Origin: Coniochaeta sp. PMI_546 | Taxonomy: Eukaryota > Ascomycota > Sordariomycetes > Coniochaetales > Coniochaetaceae | Reading direction: 5' to 3' | DNA: 64,000 nt | Assembly: GCA_021432605.1 (NCBI GenBank) | Contig: MU271145.1 | Location: 248,001 to 312,000, forward strand | Part shown: in pieces, positions 32,580 to 43,801 of the stretch | Layout: each line of letters opens with the position of its first letter | How positions within the stretch are numbered: position 1 is the first letter of the stretch | Position numbers and translations under genes: made by a program | Notes under the pieces: model-generated | What the model was told of the DNA's origin: nothing | Seen by the model: only the letters and a program-made list of their open reading frames with translations | Database searches by the model: none

Positions 32580-33439
32580 AAGGATGGTATATGTAGGAAC
32601 TTTGGGACTTATTACGCGAGAATTTGGCCCACCACGTCTCTCCCATCAATCTTATATATTATATATCTCATACCCAAGTGCACCAAAGAGGTGAAGGCGT
32701 TTTGATTGAAGCTGCAGATGGATCGTGCATGCTGATTTTCCAATGTCGTTCGGATGCACGAAGAACAAGGATCCCAATTGAAGAGCTATATGCAAGCTAA
32801 TGTTCACGCACTCCTGCAACCGGACATGTTCGGGCGATGGGGGTGTCAGCCAACCGGGCCACGCTTGCGATGCCCGTCAGGAGAGACATCAGCTCGGAAG
32901 CCGAAAATTCATCGCACTACGTCCACGGCGACCCTGACAACATCCAATGGGAGTGAGTTGTGCCTTATATTCGTTATCTAGCGTGAACGAAGGAATATTC
33001 AGCATGAACTTGCAGGCTGACAAGGCAATATGCATGAGAATGCTTGTCTTCCTACCCACCCACCCCAATGCACGCTCGAAATCCTCCAAGTGATGCAGAC
33101 TGCAACGAAGCTTGTTGGTCATGAATCTCGGTGATTTGCCTCGAACACCGAAGCCACGCTCAACGCTCATGTGCAACAACATGCGCAGCTGAGCGGCGTC
33201 CCAGGTTCTCGGGCGTCGGCATTCGCAGGGACGAGGAACCTCGACGGGGGGCCCTTGTGGAACCTGCCACACGAAAGAGCTTATGTGCGCTGCCAGACAC
33301 GCCTTGAGTACTAAGTCTATACTCTATTAGCTCACTGGATGCTGTCAGTTCTGTATCATCGCGATTGCAGACCCATCTCGAATTTTACTACCTGTATAGA
33401 CCGCATTACTTGCCAACACCGATAGACAAAGTCACCAAT
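32580..33439. other. Shared divergent promoter, secreted flavoprotein / O-methyltransferase
   Basis: An 860-bp bidirectional promoter without a gene. It contains the palindrome at 32894-32904 and a second imperfect copy, TCGGGCGTCGG, around 33210-33220. Confidence 0.55.
32894..32904. promoter_or_regulatory. Palindrome TCGG-AAG-CCGA, candidate operator
   Basis: TCGGAAGCCGA, about 315 bp upstream of the flavoprotein ATG and 536 bp upstream of the O-methyltransferase ATG. It is identical, spacer included, to the site at 36966-36976. Confidence 0.65.
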
Positions 33440-34850
33440 ATGGATCAAGACACTGCCCTGTCCCAGACCCTCACGCGCTTGTGCAAGGACCTCGTTGAGG
33501 CTACCGAGGTTCTTGGATCCACGACGAATGGAACGGGGAAATCTACCGACCCACGGTCGTACATCCGTCGTACCGCACGACAGATAATCAGCCTGACCGA
33601 GGCCCCGGATGAGTTGTGGTCGCACCTGACCGTCAACCTGGCAGAGATCCATGCAGTACGCCTTCTCCTCAAGTGGGGAGCATTCGATCAAATCCCTTTG
33701 GAAGGGTCGATATCCTTCAGCGAACTTGCGTCGAAACTCGATGCCGAGGTGATTTTGACAGGTAAGGATGAACAATTAAGACAGATTCGTTTTGGTCTAC
33801 CTCAGAGCCATGAACTGAAATGTATTAAGCCCGCTTGGCCCGCATGCTCATCGCCACGGGTCTCCTGGCACCTGCAGGAAAGGATGGCGTCTCCCACACG
33901 CCCAGGTCGAGAATCCTGGTCACGGACAAGGAGTTTGCCGCCATCTGCCAGCTGACGTAAGTGAGAGAGCTCTTTGCGTCCGCGCATACCCATAGGGCCC
34001 AGCATGTCTAATTCTTCCTAGTCTCTACGACGAGTTCCCGCAACCGGCCGGCGTGCCAGAGTACTTCCAGAAGTACGGCCGCAAGGAGCCCGTGACCAAG
34101 ACTCACACGCCCTATGCTTTTGCGCACGGAGCTGCCGACAAGAACGTGTGGGAGGTCATGAACCAGGATCCGGAGATCATGGTCACGTTCATGACGAGCA
34201 TGAGGAAGACGAACGAGTATCTGAGCATCTATGGCGTCTACGACTTCTCCTGGATCGTACCCGAGTCCCAGAAGTCGGCGGACCGCAAGCTTCTGGTCGA
34301 CGTCGGCGGTGGAGCCGGACACACTCTCAGATTGATTCTTGACACCGTTCGGGAGATTCCGCGAGACCGTTGCGTGTTGCAAGACCGCGCCGAAGTCATC
34401 AAGGCGGCAGAGAAGAGGGAAGACCCTGGTCTCCAGGGGGTCCAGATGATGGCCGTTGATTTTCATCAAGGCCAACCTGTCATAGGTACGTGTTTGGCAT
34501 GTATAAGATATCTTGTGATGACCTTTGCTGATTCTGAAACTCCAGGCGCCTTGGTGTATATTCTGCGACGTTGTCTGCACGACTACAGCGATGGTGAGTG
34601 TGTAGAGATGTTGAAGCATGTGGTCGCAGCAATGGCGGCCGATAGCAAACTCCTCATCATGGAGCTGGTGTTGACGCCGGATTCTCCACCGCTTTGCTAT
34701 GCGGTCGACCTGACCATGATGGCGATTAGTGGCAAAGAGAGGACCTTGGAAGATTGGGAGCACCTAGTTGCAACCGCCGGGTTGAGGATCGACAAGACTT
34801 CGTTCGGGACGGGGACGTCCTTAAGTGTTCTAGAGTGTGTCAGGATCTGA
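33440..34850 (+). CDS. SAM-dependent O-methyltransferase (intact)
   Basis: Four exons (33440-33761, 33830-33956, 34022-34485, 34546-34850) encode 405 aa. An N-terminal dimerisation/winged-helix region (containing HAVRLLLKWGAFDQIPLEG) precedes a PF00891-type catalytic domain. The SAM loop LLVDVGGGAGHT is intact, and the catalytic His lies in LRRCLHDYSDGEC. The C-terminal part (ERTLEDWEHLVATAGL) is typical. It should transfer a methyl group from SAM to a phenolic hydroxyl of the polyketide. This contrasts with the OMT-like gene at 15212, which has lost both features. It is divergent from the secreted flavoprotein, with a cluster palindrome between them. The methylated position is unknown. Confidence 0.92.
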
Positions 34851-35483
34851 TAACGCTAGGACTAGTCAGTCTCAATTTTGGTATCTATATCTGCAGCCTA
34901 TGATGAGAAGAGGCAGATCAAGCCAGCTTGCGTTTTGGCATTCTGTGCCTCCCGTATGTTGCTGCAAGCCGATAGCTCCCCTAAGACGAACGTTATCCGT
35001 CTTAGTACGATATTCTTGTTATAACGCAAGATAGTAAAATAGAACCTTACTGGACTATGGTTAACGACAAGCGGCTTATAAAGTAGACTTAGCCTGAAGT
35101 CTTTAAGTATCCAGTCACGATTTAATTTGGTGTCCAATAATTTGATATACATGATTTCTTTTTATGGTTCTAGATAAGCGTTCAACCCTTAGTTCTAGGG
35201 ATGAGCTGCTGCTATGATATGAACCGTACACTCATGCCATTCATCATATCAGTTCAGAACCTGAATTTGCTGGCCGACTATGCCTCGCCTCTTCTCAGAA
35301 ATCCCGCCTTGCTTTAGTGCGATTCTGTTTTTGCTGTGGTCTGAGAGTTCATACATCATCTATCCTTTTATAGACTTACACTGAGAAGGATACTGTAAAA
35401 GCATCGAACTACGGGAGGCCTACTTTTAAGTTCAGCAATCAAAATGACAGTGGCAGCAAACTCAGTAAAGACAAAGTAATCGA
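34851..35483. other. Intergenic, AT-richer, with a short hairpin
   Basis: No gene seen. It contains an 8-bp inverted repeat, CTAAGACG (34981-34988) and CGTCTTAG (34998-35005), separated by 9 bases. This lies downstream of the O-methyltransferase and could be a 3'-end structure or a decayed element. Nothing decides between these. Confidence 0.45.
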
Positions 35484-36777
35484 CTAGAACAACGACTCAA
35501 CCAAGCCAGTGACAGCCGCCCGTAAGCCCGCGTCGCCGGATGATCCAACGGACCGCTGAACAATCAAGGGTATCTGGTCACGGCCAACCCCCAGTTCAGT
35601 GAGACTTTTGGGCCGGAGTCCAATCGTATCAACAAGTTCCTCAATCCCCGTTGCCAGCCGCATCGCGTCCTGCACCGGGTCGCTCGTCGGCCTCTCGCCG
35701 ATCGCAGGGAGCAATAACCGGCTGAGCTCCTGTGCAGCGGAGAGACTGCGCTGCGCCTTGAGCCTGACGACCCGCGAGAGCGTCATGCAGCTTGTTTCGC
35801 CGTCTGCATGGTCAGTCAGTTCTACCCATTCTAGTAGGTGGTGAAACTCGGGTCTGAGTATGAGTGGAAGTAGGTCAAGCCATGAACTCACGTGGTATTC
35901 CGTAAGGACTGCCCAACGCGTGGCCCAGTGAATGCGAGAGCCCCATTCCACCTGCGAAGTTGGTGCCGCGCAGACCAGAGCTGGCAAAGGCTGCAAGCAG
36001 AAGGCGGGTGATGGTATCATCGTGAGAGGCATCAGCTGGAGCTGGTACTGACGCTGTGTCGCGGCTATGCTGGAGTGCAGCAATTTTGGGCAGGCACTCG
36101 AATAGGACGCCGAGCGCCCAGCATGCCAGAGCCTTCCAGGGCATCTCCGAGGAATTGGGGTGGTAGATGGTCTCCACTGCGTGGTCGACAGCGCGGATAC
36201 CTGTGGCGAGGAAGAGTCTCGGCGGCGTGTAGCGGGCGAATTCCGGGTCGTACAGGATGCTGGTGACACCCATACCAGCCGCCATGAAGCCGAGCTTGAC
36301 ACCGTCAGGGCCGGTGTAGCCCCCACCAGCGGTGCACTCGGCGGCACTGAGGGTCGTGGGTATGGTGATGTGGGTTAGGAATCGGCCCTTCCGTTCATTG
36401 ATGCGGTACGAGATGGTCTTGGCGGAGTCGATGGGCGATCCGCCGCCGACAGAGAGGATGGTGTCAATGGTGTCATCAGCAGAAATCATCTCCAAAGCCT
36501 GCTCCACCTCAGCGACGGGTCCATGCTGGCTGATTGCAGCAAACGTGCCAGCATGGTAGGGCCCGAGTAGAGTCTGAAGGTCCTGGATGAGCGGCGTGGA
36601 GCGAGCGATTGTCCTGCCGGTTATGATGAACACTCGTGATGCCGAGGACGGCAGGATGCTGCAGAGGTGCTTTCGAACACAGGAAGGGCCGTAAAACATG
36701 TGCTTGGGATGCGGCTGGGATCCCCAGAGCCCGTAAAGGGGCGAATTGGTGCACTCCACCAAGTTGGGCCGTGACAT
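35484..36777 (-). CDS. Iron-type alcohol dehydrogenase (maleylacetate reductase-like)
   Basis: Two exons on the minus strand (36777-35892 and 35803-35484) encode 401 aa. The Fe-ADH signature includes the nucleotide loop SVGGGSPIDSAK, the metal-ligand region AVDHAVE, and the His cluster GLSHSLGHALGSPYGIP, which is completed across the intron by HGETSC. The N-terminal segment GPSCVRKHLCSILP matches the usual beta-strand entry. Such enzymes use NAD(P)H to reduce ketones, aldehydes or ring-opened maleylacetate. An upstream in-frame ATG at 36825 exists, but 36777 begins the conserved part. It is divergent from the Zn2Cys6 gene, and a cluster palindrome lies 189 bp upstream. This points to a reductive tailoring step, possibly on a ring-cleaved intermediate (inference). 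Confidence 0.9.
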
Positions 36778-37962
36778 GGCGGAATCGTGTTCCCCCGTTT
36801 GCCTTTTTATGCTTATTTTTCTCACCGGAGCATCGGCTTGGGATAAATGGATATATACATTTCTTTTACCATCTCTACTCCTCTTTCGGTTACGTTTGCG
36901 TCCCTAGCGTGCATGACGATAATTCTCGCTCGCATCTGGGCTGTATTTTTCATTTACGCCACGAATCGGAAGCCGATTGCTTGTTGGCTTGGGACCCGGC
37001 GCCCGAGCTGCAAAGCTACCCTGCGATTACTCCATCCGCAGTGATGCATGCATGGACATGGATTGGACATGCAAGATAAGCATTTCGGCCTAGAGGTCCG
37101 CCTCGGCCCGCCCACACTACTAGACTATTGCATGTCGCCTTGGCTAGCTCACCGACCACCCTCCTTCGCAGAGCCCTAGCAGCGATGCCAAGCTGCAAGT
37201 CTATCTCCGCCACCCCGTAAGCAGACTCGAGGCCGTTACTAGATCATCCGTGCCTTAAGTGTACTAACGGTATGTTCCAGGTACCATTGTGTATGGTCTT
37301 GGTGGACTAGCTATACACCCCTGACATTAGACCTAAATAGATCTCGGGCAGGGATAGACACTTCGGCTAGAGATGGTTCTGGTCTGGCGCTTCTCTCGCT
37401 TGACTGTAAGCTGACCTAAGGATTCCCGTTTGTGATACTCGGATTGAGGTTGCCGCTTCCCCGTACCACACCCGCGCGCCCCTTGCCCCCTCGATTTGGT
37501 GTGGAGGTGTGGGACGGTTCGCATCGTACGTAGCAAGCCAATCTTCGGGAGCTAAGATGTAGAGCGTTGTTGTTGAACCCTGGTTCGAGCGTCACAGTAC
37601 AGGAGCACAGGAGCCAGGTAGGGAGGTAGGACAAGATATGGCACAATTCGAGTTGCGTTCTGGTGCGGGTACGGTATATAACCATTAGATACCTACCTGC
37701 CCGTTAATGTAGTAGCACAGATTCACCCAGAATTCGAGGGGTCTCCGCTGTGCAACATACCGACGCGCAATTGATCAATTTCCCAGGCAGCTTGGCAGGT
37801 TTAAGTGGGATGGCAGGTAACGTGAACTCCAAAAAGGAGGTACGTCATAGACTTTGATGTGTTGTATTCCCCGCGAATGCCCCTCCACCCTCTTATCATT
37901 TTCAGTTTGGAGCTGTCTCAGGTCAGGCTGACGCAAGATTTCATTGTGGCCAGAATTGGACA
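36778..37962. other. Shared divergent promoter, Fe-ADH / Zn2Cys6 regulator
   Basis: About 1.2 kb without a supported gene. It carries the palindrome at 36966-36976. The first exon of the regulator, with its ATG, may lie in the right part of this stretch. Confidence 0.5.
36966..36976. promoter_or_regulatory. Palindrome TCGG-AAG-CCGA, candidate operator
   Basis: TCGGAAGCCGA within ATCGGAAGCCGAT, symmetric over 13 bp, 189 bp upstream of the Fe-ADH ATG. Its place in the shared promoter with the Zn2Cys6 gene would allow autoregulation. Confidence 0.65.
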
Positions 37963-40740
37963 TTGGCGGACGGCGCTTGTTCCAACTGTCGGGCCCGCAA
38001 GATACGCTGTGGACGGGAGAGACCACGATGCAGCAGTTGCTATCGCGATGAGGTCGAGTGCGTGTACTTGTCGCCACCAAAAAGGGTAAACCACGTCAAG
38101 CTTCTGTACGTAAAAGTGAGAGCTCGTCCAAGGAAGCCTGAACAGGCAACCCGGCTAACCCGGCATGCGATGTTCAAGATGCCAGAACTTCGACAACATA
38201 CAGGATCGTCTGATCCTGGTGCAAGAAGATGTCTCGGCCCTCACGACTATGTTCAAGAGGGCCAACATCGCTGAGCGGCTCAAGCTGGACCTTATGCCGG
38301 ATCCTCCGCCCTTGGATAACGCGAGCATGAACAGTGGTGAGTGCGGGGCTGCCCTCGCAGCAGCCGGTCACGTTGTCCGTGACGATGGTACTCTTACCGA
38401 GAAGTATCACGGACCGTGGTCATTGGTGGCGCAATGCCGTGACTTCGCAGCGCACCTAACAGCTCATGCGGGGGATCATGATTCTATCACAGCCGACATG
38501 ACTAAGAAGCTGTCGCTCGAGGCAGCTTTGGATCCCCCATTAGACTTGATGACTGGAGCTGCTGGAGACGATGCCATCAGATTGCCGCCCAAGCAGTTCC
38601 TGTCCGTTATGCTTGAGAGCTTCCATAAGCTATCTGACCCAGACACCAACATATTCAGTGCCCAGACAATCCAAGAGGCACTCGAACGTGCATACAGGGA
38701 GCCTTCTAGCCCCTTTTCCGAGCGCTGGACAGTGTGCTTCAATCTCATTATCCTCGTCGCCCTCGGCGCCGATCACCCAATCAGTAGCGACGATCCATTC
38801 GTCCGTCCCATTCTCCGTGCCGCACATGCCATCATGACAAAGCCGAGCTCTTTCTTGTCTCTAAGGTTGATCAGTGTTCAGACTCTTGCTCTACTTGTAA
38901 GTTTGTGACACACTTTCGACGCTCCACGGCGAGCTGCAGCTTTTGGCTCTGCCACTCCATGCTGTCAAAGTGATTAAAGCTCTGCTAATCATGCAGCCAG
39001 AGTCTTCTCGCCTATCAATACCACACCGAGAATCTCGGGGACTCCCTCTTCACTCAGGCCTGTATTCTGGCCAAGGCCATGGGCCTCCACCATGGCCACG
39101 ATCCAACCGGCTTCTCGGCGAACGAAGCAGCAGAGCGGCGAAAAGTCTTCCGGTCCCTTTATATGCGCGACCGAAACGCCGCAATCACTCGAGGGACGCT
39201 TTTGTGGCTGCCCAACGACAATTCAAAATCGTCATCTTCCGGCCGGCCGCCGAGCGATGCAAATGCGTCCGACGCCGAACCTCCAGATGTTTCTTCTGCT
39301 TTGGGATATGATTCTCGGTACGAGTTGGCTAGGTTGCAAGACAGGCTTTACCGTCTTCTCTGCGCAGGACTACCAGAAAGTTCCGCCTCCAACCGCCGTA
39401 CTTCGTTTGCCAGGCTGCAGCACAGACTCAAGGTCTGGTCACAAACCAACAAGGTCCCCTCGGTGAACCCTCCGACAACGGTAGACGGTGTCTCCCTGCA
39501 TCTCTCGTTCCTTGGCACCCGCATGCAACTGAACCAGAGTCATGCAAACAGTCAGCACTCTGGCGGCTCGGCGCAGCTTTTACATGACGCCCGCGTGTGC
39601 TGTCTCCTACTAGCGACGTCTTGCGGCAACCAAGAGGCGAAGGACCGCGACCTGGAAGACAGACTTACTCAAATGCTCAGCCCGCCGTCCACGCCGCAAC
39701 AACCTGGAAGTAGCGGGTCCCAATGGTCTTCGGCGTCATCGTCTTCGAAACCGCCGCTTTCGGCTACAGAAGCCGCCTGCTCAGACACAACTCCTTCACG
39801 GTCCGCAGCCAGGCCGCGCCTCTCTCTTCAAAGGCTCGCGACCTCATTCCCTCCAACCGCAATCTTTGTGCTGGCCCGCCACATTCTTGGGCTGGACCTA
39901 ACAGGTTCTTCATCCAAACCTCAGCGTTCAGCCTCCTCCTCAACCACCAACTCTTCCTCCCCCTCTGCATCTTCCTCATCCTCCGTCACACCAAGTCAGA
40001 ACCAGCGGACCTACCTACGGCAGAATGAGGTAGCGGAGGACTTAGCCTGCCTTGAGGCGGTTGAACGCTGCTTCGAGAACGCATCTGCGACCGGTAACCA
40101 GTGCCTCCCCAACTACACAACCAAGCTCGGCCGCGTGGTAAAGGCCGTCATCGACATCCTTCGCACCCTCCTCGTCCAAGGCGGCGCCATCACTCAATAC
40201 AAAGGCGAGTACGTCCGTTCCGGCGGCGCGGCGTTGCTGACGCCTGACTCAGCCCGGCTCGTGCAAGAAACGACAGCACCGCCGCCCGCGGTCGGCCTGC
40301 CCGACTTTGGCGCTTACGACGGCGGGGACCTGTCCATGACAGCGGGTGTCACCAACACCTTGAGAGGTGGCACAGATGGCCATACGCACCCATGGCCGCC
40401 TCCACAGGAGGTCCCGGCGGGCCAATCGACCTCGGCAACGACGACGACAGTCATCAGTCCTTGGTTCGAGTCGTCAGGCGCTGGGAGCCTGGAGGAGGCG
40501 CCTTTCGATATCTCGCCGTTCCTGAACCAACTCGGCATGGCTGGTGGCGACGGTATGTGGGGGAGCGACCAGCATGGCATGCAGGGGAAGAGTCAGGAGG
40601 CGTCGGCGCCGGCGGAGGCGGTTGAGAAGCAACCGGCACAGGACGCTGGGCAGGCGGGAGGGAGGAGGCGGAATAAGAGATTGCGGAGGAGCATGTTCCG
40701 GGATCACGATGAGTCGAGCGATTACGGGTGGGTGGATTGA
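37963..40740 (+). CDS. Zn2Cys6 transcription factor, likely cluster regulator
   Basis: Visible exons are 37963-38085, 38186-38896 and 39001-40740 (about 857 codons). The DNA-binding domain CSNCRARKIRC is followed by three more cysteines (PRCSSC and VEC), giving the six-Cys binuclear zinc cluster. A short coiled-coil-like segment follows (IQDRLILVQEDVSALTTMF), then the fungal-specific regulatory domain, with GDSLFTQACILAKAMGLH and FRSLYMRDRNAA. The C-terminal third is Ser/Pro/Gln-rich and ends with a basic run (GGRRRNKRLRRS) that could be nuclear-localising. No in-frame ATG precedes the zinc cluster directly, and 37963 is TTG. The true start is probably in an upstream exon I could not fix. It is the regulator inside the palindrome-bearing region and the best candidate to bind those sites. 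Confidence 0.85.
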
Positions 40741-41286
40741 AGGGTTATTATACGATACAGGGCTATTTAGCAAGTTTTTAGACTCTAGACCCTAGTTCTT
40801 AGGTTGATAATACAGACAGGTCTATCGGGAATCTGAGCAACTCGCAATCTTTACTTGACCTTCCTATATGCCAAGTAACGTCACTATACGTTAATGCATT
40901 CCCACTATGGTTGCATGACTTTCAGACTCTATTGTATGACTCGTGGGATGGATACGAAACCAAACCAAAACACTTCGACCCCCCGGAACGTACTTAACTC
41001 TATAATTACCATGAGGTCAAGTGCTCGCTGGCAGAGGAGCTATGCACGAGACAGAGATGCTAAGTAGCAGCCGCAGATATCGTAGAGAATTACTAGCGAA
41101 ATTCCTCAAGTAAACACAGATAATTATGATGTGTGGTCCGAGTAAGACGATCGGAGACATTACTTTACTGCATAACCACGCGGTCCGAGTACGGGCTATA
41201 TGTAGTGTATTCCTTCGTCTGGTCCATGAATGTTTTCTTCTCGGTATCATACCGCACATCTGCTTGCAGAATAGTAGCTGAGCTAC
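40741..41286. other. Intergenic between convergent genes
   Basis: This is the 3' side of the Zn2Cys6 gene and of the MFS gene. No gene or repeat seen. It forms the probable right boundary of the polyketide cluster. Confidence 0.5.
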
Positions 41287-43210
41287 TTACTTCTCCTCGA
41301 GATGCTCGGGTCGTTGCTCTATGTGAACGATTGCGTCCTCGTTCTTCTCTTCCAGCCGAACCCTTGCTGCCTCGTCACTGCCCTCGATTATATACCTCTT
41401 CTTCTTCTGGTCGCGCCGCCAGAGCAGCTGTCCGACCACGAATAGTGTCCAGTAGCAGACCGTGAAGACTGTGTTGACAAGATAGCCCTTCCGCCACTTT
41501 GGCGCTGCAGAGGCAGAAGGGTCAGCCGGGAATTCTTCATTAGCAAGCCCGGTGGCGAAGCCAGATTACGATGGGATTTAACTTTACCTTCAAGCACCGG
41601 AAAGACGGTAATGGGGTAGAACGAGAAGAAGATCCATCCGCCAGTCATCTACGAAGTGATTGAGGTTAGCCCACAAGTACACTGGTATGAAAATAGAAGG
41701 TGACTGACCATTGCTCCCGTCGTGAACGCTCTAGCCTCGTTATCATCCTTCATGATCATGTTAACCCATGGAAAGAGGATGGGTGTCACAGCAGATGTGC
41801 ATCCGAGTAGATAGTAGACGGCAACTGTGTTATGTGGTCAGACAATGTTGGCCTGCATGGTCTCATACGATGATTTTTGAGCGCCAGTGATACTTACAGT
41901 GTAAGCCAAGGGGGATGTCCCAGACCAGGAGGCTGATATTGCAGAAAAGGAGCGTCCCAGCAATGACGCAAAAAATGGCCCAGATTGGATACACCATGAC
42001 AAGGTTCGTGGCCACGATGCCGATCACGATGGCGACAGCCTGCACGCCTGAGGAGTACACATTGATTTGCTCAACCGAGTAACCCTCTGCCTTTAGCCAC
42101 AGGGTCATCTGGCCGGCTATGTAGGTCGTGCACTGGAAGCTGATGGTAGAACAGACAGCATGTGAGCAAGGTTGGTCTTGTGTATGGGTAGCCTTGAATG
42201 GATGGTGAGTACTCACAAAATATACGTGAAAACAGCGATGTAAAAGTGCCAGTGGGTGAAGACGCGTTTCAGCATGCGTTTGCCGATCTTCTTGCTTTCC
42301 CTGACGCCATCGGCCCTCATGCGCGCCTGTGCGAGCTGCTGCTCCCTCTCCGTCAGCCACCAGATCCTGGGACTGGTTGGCAGGCCGGGGAACAGGAAGA
42401 AGCCCGCCAGCGCAATGGGCAGTGAGATGACCCCGTCAATGATGAACAGCCAGCGCCAGCCGGACATACCCGCAACGCCGTCGAGGTTGCTGTGTGCTGC
42501 CGCCTGAAGGTATGCGCCGAACAGGGCTCCTGCGTTCGACGAGATGTACCAGACGCCGGCCCGCTTGAACAGCTCGTCGCTGCGATACCAGCTAGTCAGG
42601 ATGTATATGGAGCCCGTTGCTGCAGGAGTTTCTAGTACTCCAAGCAGGAATCTGAGACCGAAGATTTGACGCACCCCCGAGAGCCTGCATTGACCGAAGG
42701 TCAGGATAGACCAAGCAGTCTCCATGATCGGGAGGTACCAGCGGGTGAGCTTGGGACGAGAGATGAGCATCATGGACGGAATCTCGAAGATGAGGTACCC
42801 GATGTTGTAAAAGGTGCCGAAGAGCGAGTACTCGTTCCCTTTAATGTCTAGCTCCTCCTTCAGGCCCGACACGTAGGCCGTGTTGATGTTGGACTGGTCG
42901 AGCCACTTCAAGAAGACTGTCCAATGTACATGGTTAGACACGGTCACCTTTGATTCAGCTTAGCACACTTACACATCAAGCATAATAGAGTCAAGATGAT
43001 GCTATCTTGCTTGCGGAGCAGTCTTTTCTCCTCCTTGGAGTAGTGGCTGGGATACCAGTCGAACAGGTACAACCAAGCCAGCCAGAGAGAGCGTGTTGGC
43101 TTTGGGTAAGATGAGCTGACGACGATCTGCTCCTCTTCGACCATCTTGCTCTGATCAGCCGGCATGGTCTCAATTAGGGTGTTGGCCGTGGGCTTGCCAA
43201 CCCCAGCCAT
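41287..43210 (-). CDS. MFS transporter, allantoate permease (Dal5-like) family
   Basis: Six exons on the minus strand (43210-42973, 42916-42217, 42139-41898, 41824-41709, 41648-41588, 41504-41287) encode 524 aa. Another in-frame ATG at 43315 would add 35 residues. The layout is that of the anion:cation symporter branch: an N-terminal cytosolic stretch with [31 protein letters not shown] in TM1, [11 protein letters not shown] in the TM4 region, a central loop ([17 protein letters not shown]), and C-terminal helices up to [19 protein letters not shown]. This family imports allantoate, vitamins, and organic or uronic acids. It is divergent from the GH88 gene, with an inverted CCGACC/GGTCGG repeat between them. 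Import of a uronic-acid sugar is a reasonable inference. It lacks the polyketide-cluster palindrome. Confidence 0.9.
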
Positions 43211-43801
43211 TGCGTCGTCTCGAGTCTTTTTAGAACTGCTCTGGCCGATGTTAATGGCTAGCGTCCAAGGAAAGGAGTGAGTGGTCAATCTGCTCTTGAA
43301 AGGGGCATTTCCCAATCCATCAGATCTTCCCTTGGGGATTGACTTATAGTTATCTCTCCCTGGTTTCTCCTATCCTGTTTGGCTCCCCGCACCCAGTCCT
43401 CTGGCACTGATACCCCAGTACCCGCCCCCGCAAAAAACCCCGACCTGTTGGCGGGGTCGGGACGGACGATTTGCAACGGGCAGCGGTGGAGTGCCACTCC
43501 GAATACCGCTCCATCTTCACCCGCCCATCCACTCTTCTACGGTATGGCGTTTCAAAGAACTCCTCGGGGTAGTAAAGACGGACGAGTTTCAAGATGTCCG
43601 ATACGAGCCATGACTGTTGCGCCCCATGTACGGGTCGAATCCCACTGTCAGGATCACCGCAGAGAAAAAGGCATGGAACTAACCCCGATGGCCCCCTGTG
43701 TCTCAGGCCTTCATATCTGTCCCTTCTCCGTGATTCGCAGCCGTAATATTGGCTTGTGGGCATAATTTTCATTGACAAACGACTTGCACCACATTTTCAA
43801 G
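43211..43801. other. Shared divergent promoter, MFS / GH88
   Basis: A 591-bp bidirectional promoter without a gene. It contains an inverted repeat at 43439-43461. Confidence 0.55.
43439..43461. promoter_or_regulatory. Inverted repeat CCCGACC-N9-GGTCGGG
   Basis: Seven-base perfect arms (43439-43445 and 43455-43461). The same hexamer pair (CCGACC / GGTCGG) occurs in the promoter shared by the second Zn2Cys6 gene and the DUF2264 gene. This makes it a candidate operator for the sugar module. Confidence 0.5.

Noticed and set aside
34981-35005. 8-bp inverted repeat as a transposon end or terminator
   Set aside because: It is a single short hairpin in AT-rich DNA. No target duplication or second end was found, and hairpin terminators are not expected in a nuclear fungal gene.
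41287-43210. MFS gene as the exporter of the polyketide
   Set aside because: It belongs to the allantoate/anion-symporter branch (import), lacks the polyketide palindrome, and is paired head-to-head with GH88.
43605-43660. tRNA-like T-arm (GGGTCGAATCCC)
   Set aside because: The T-loop lacks the usual TTC, and no acceptor, D or anticodon stems could be paired around it.
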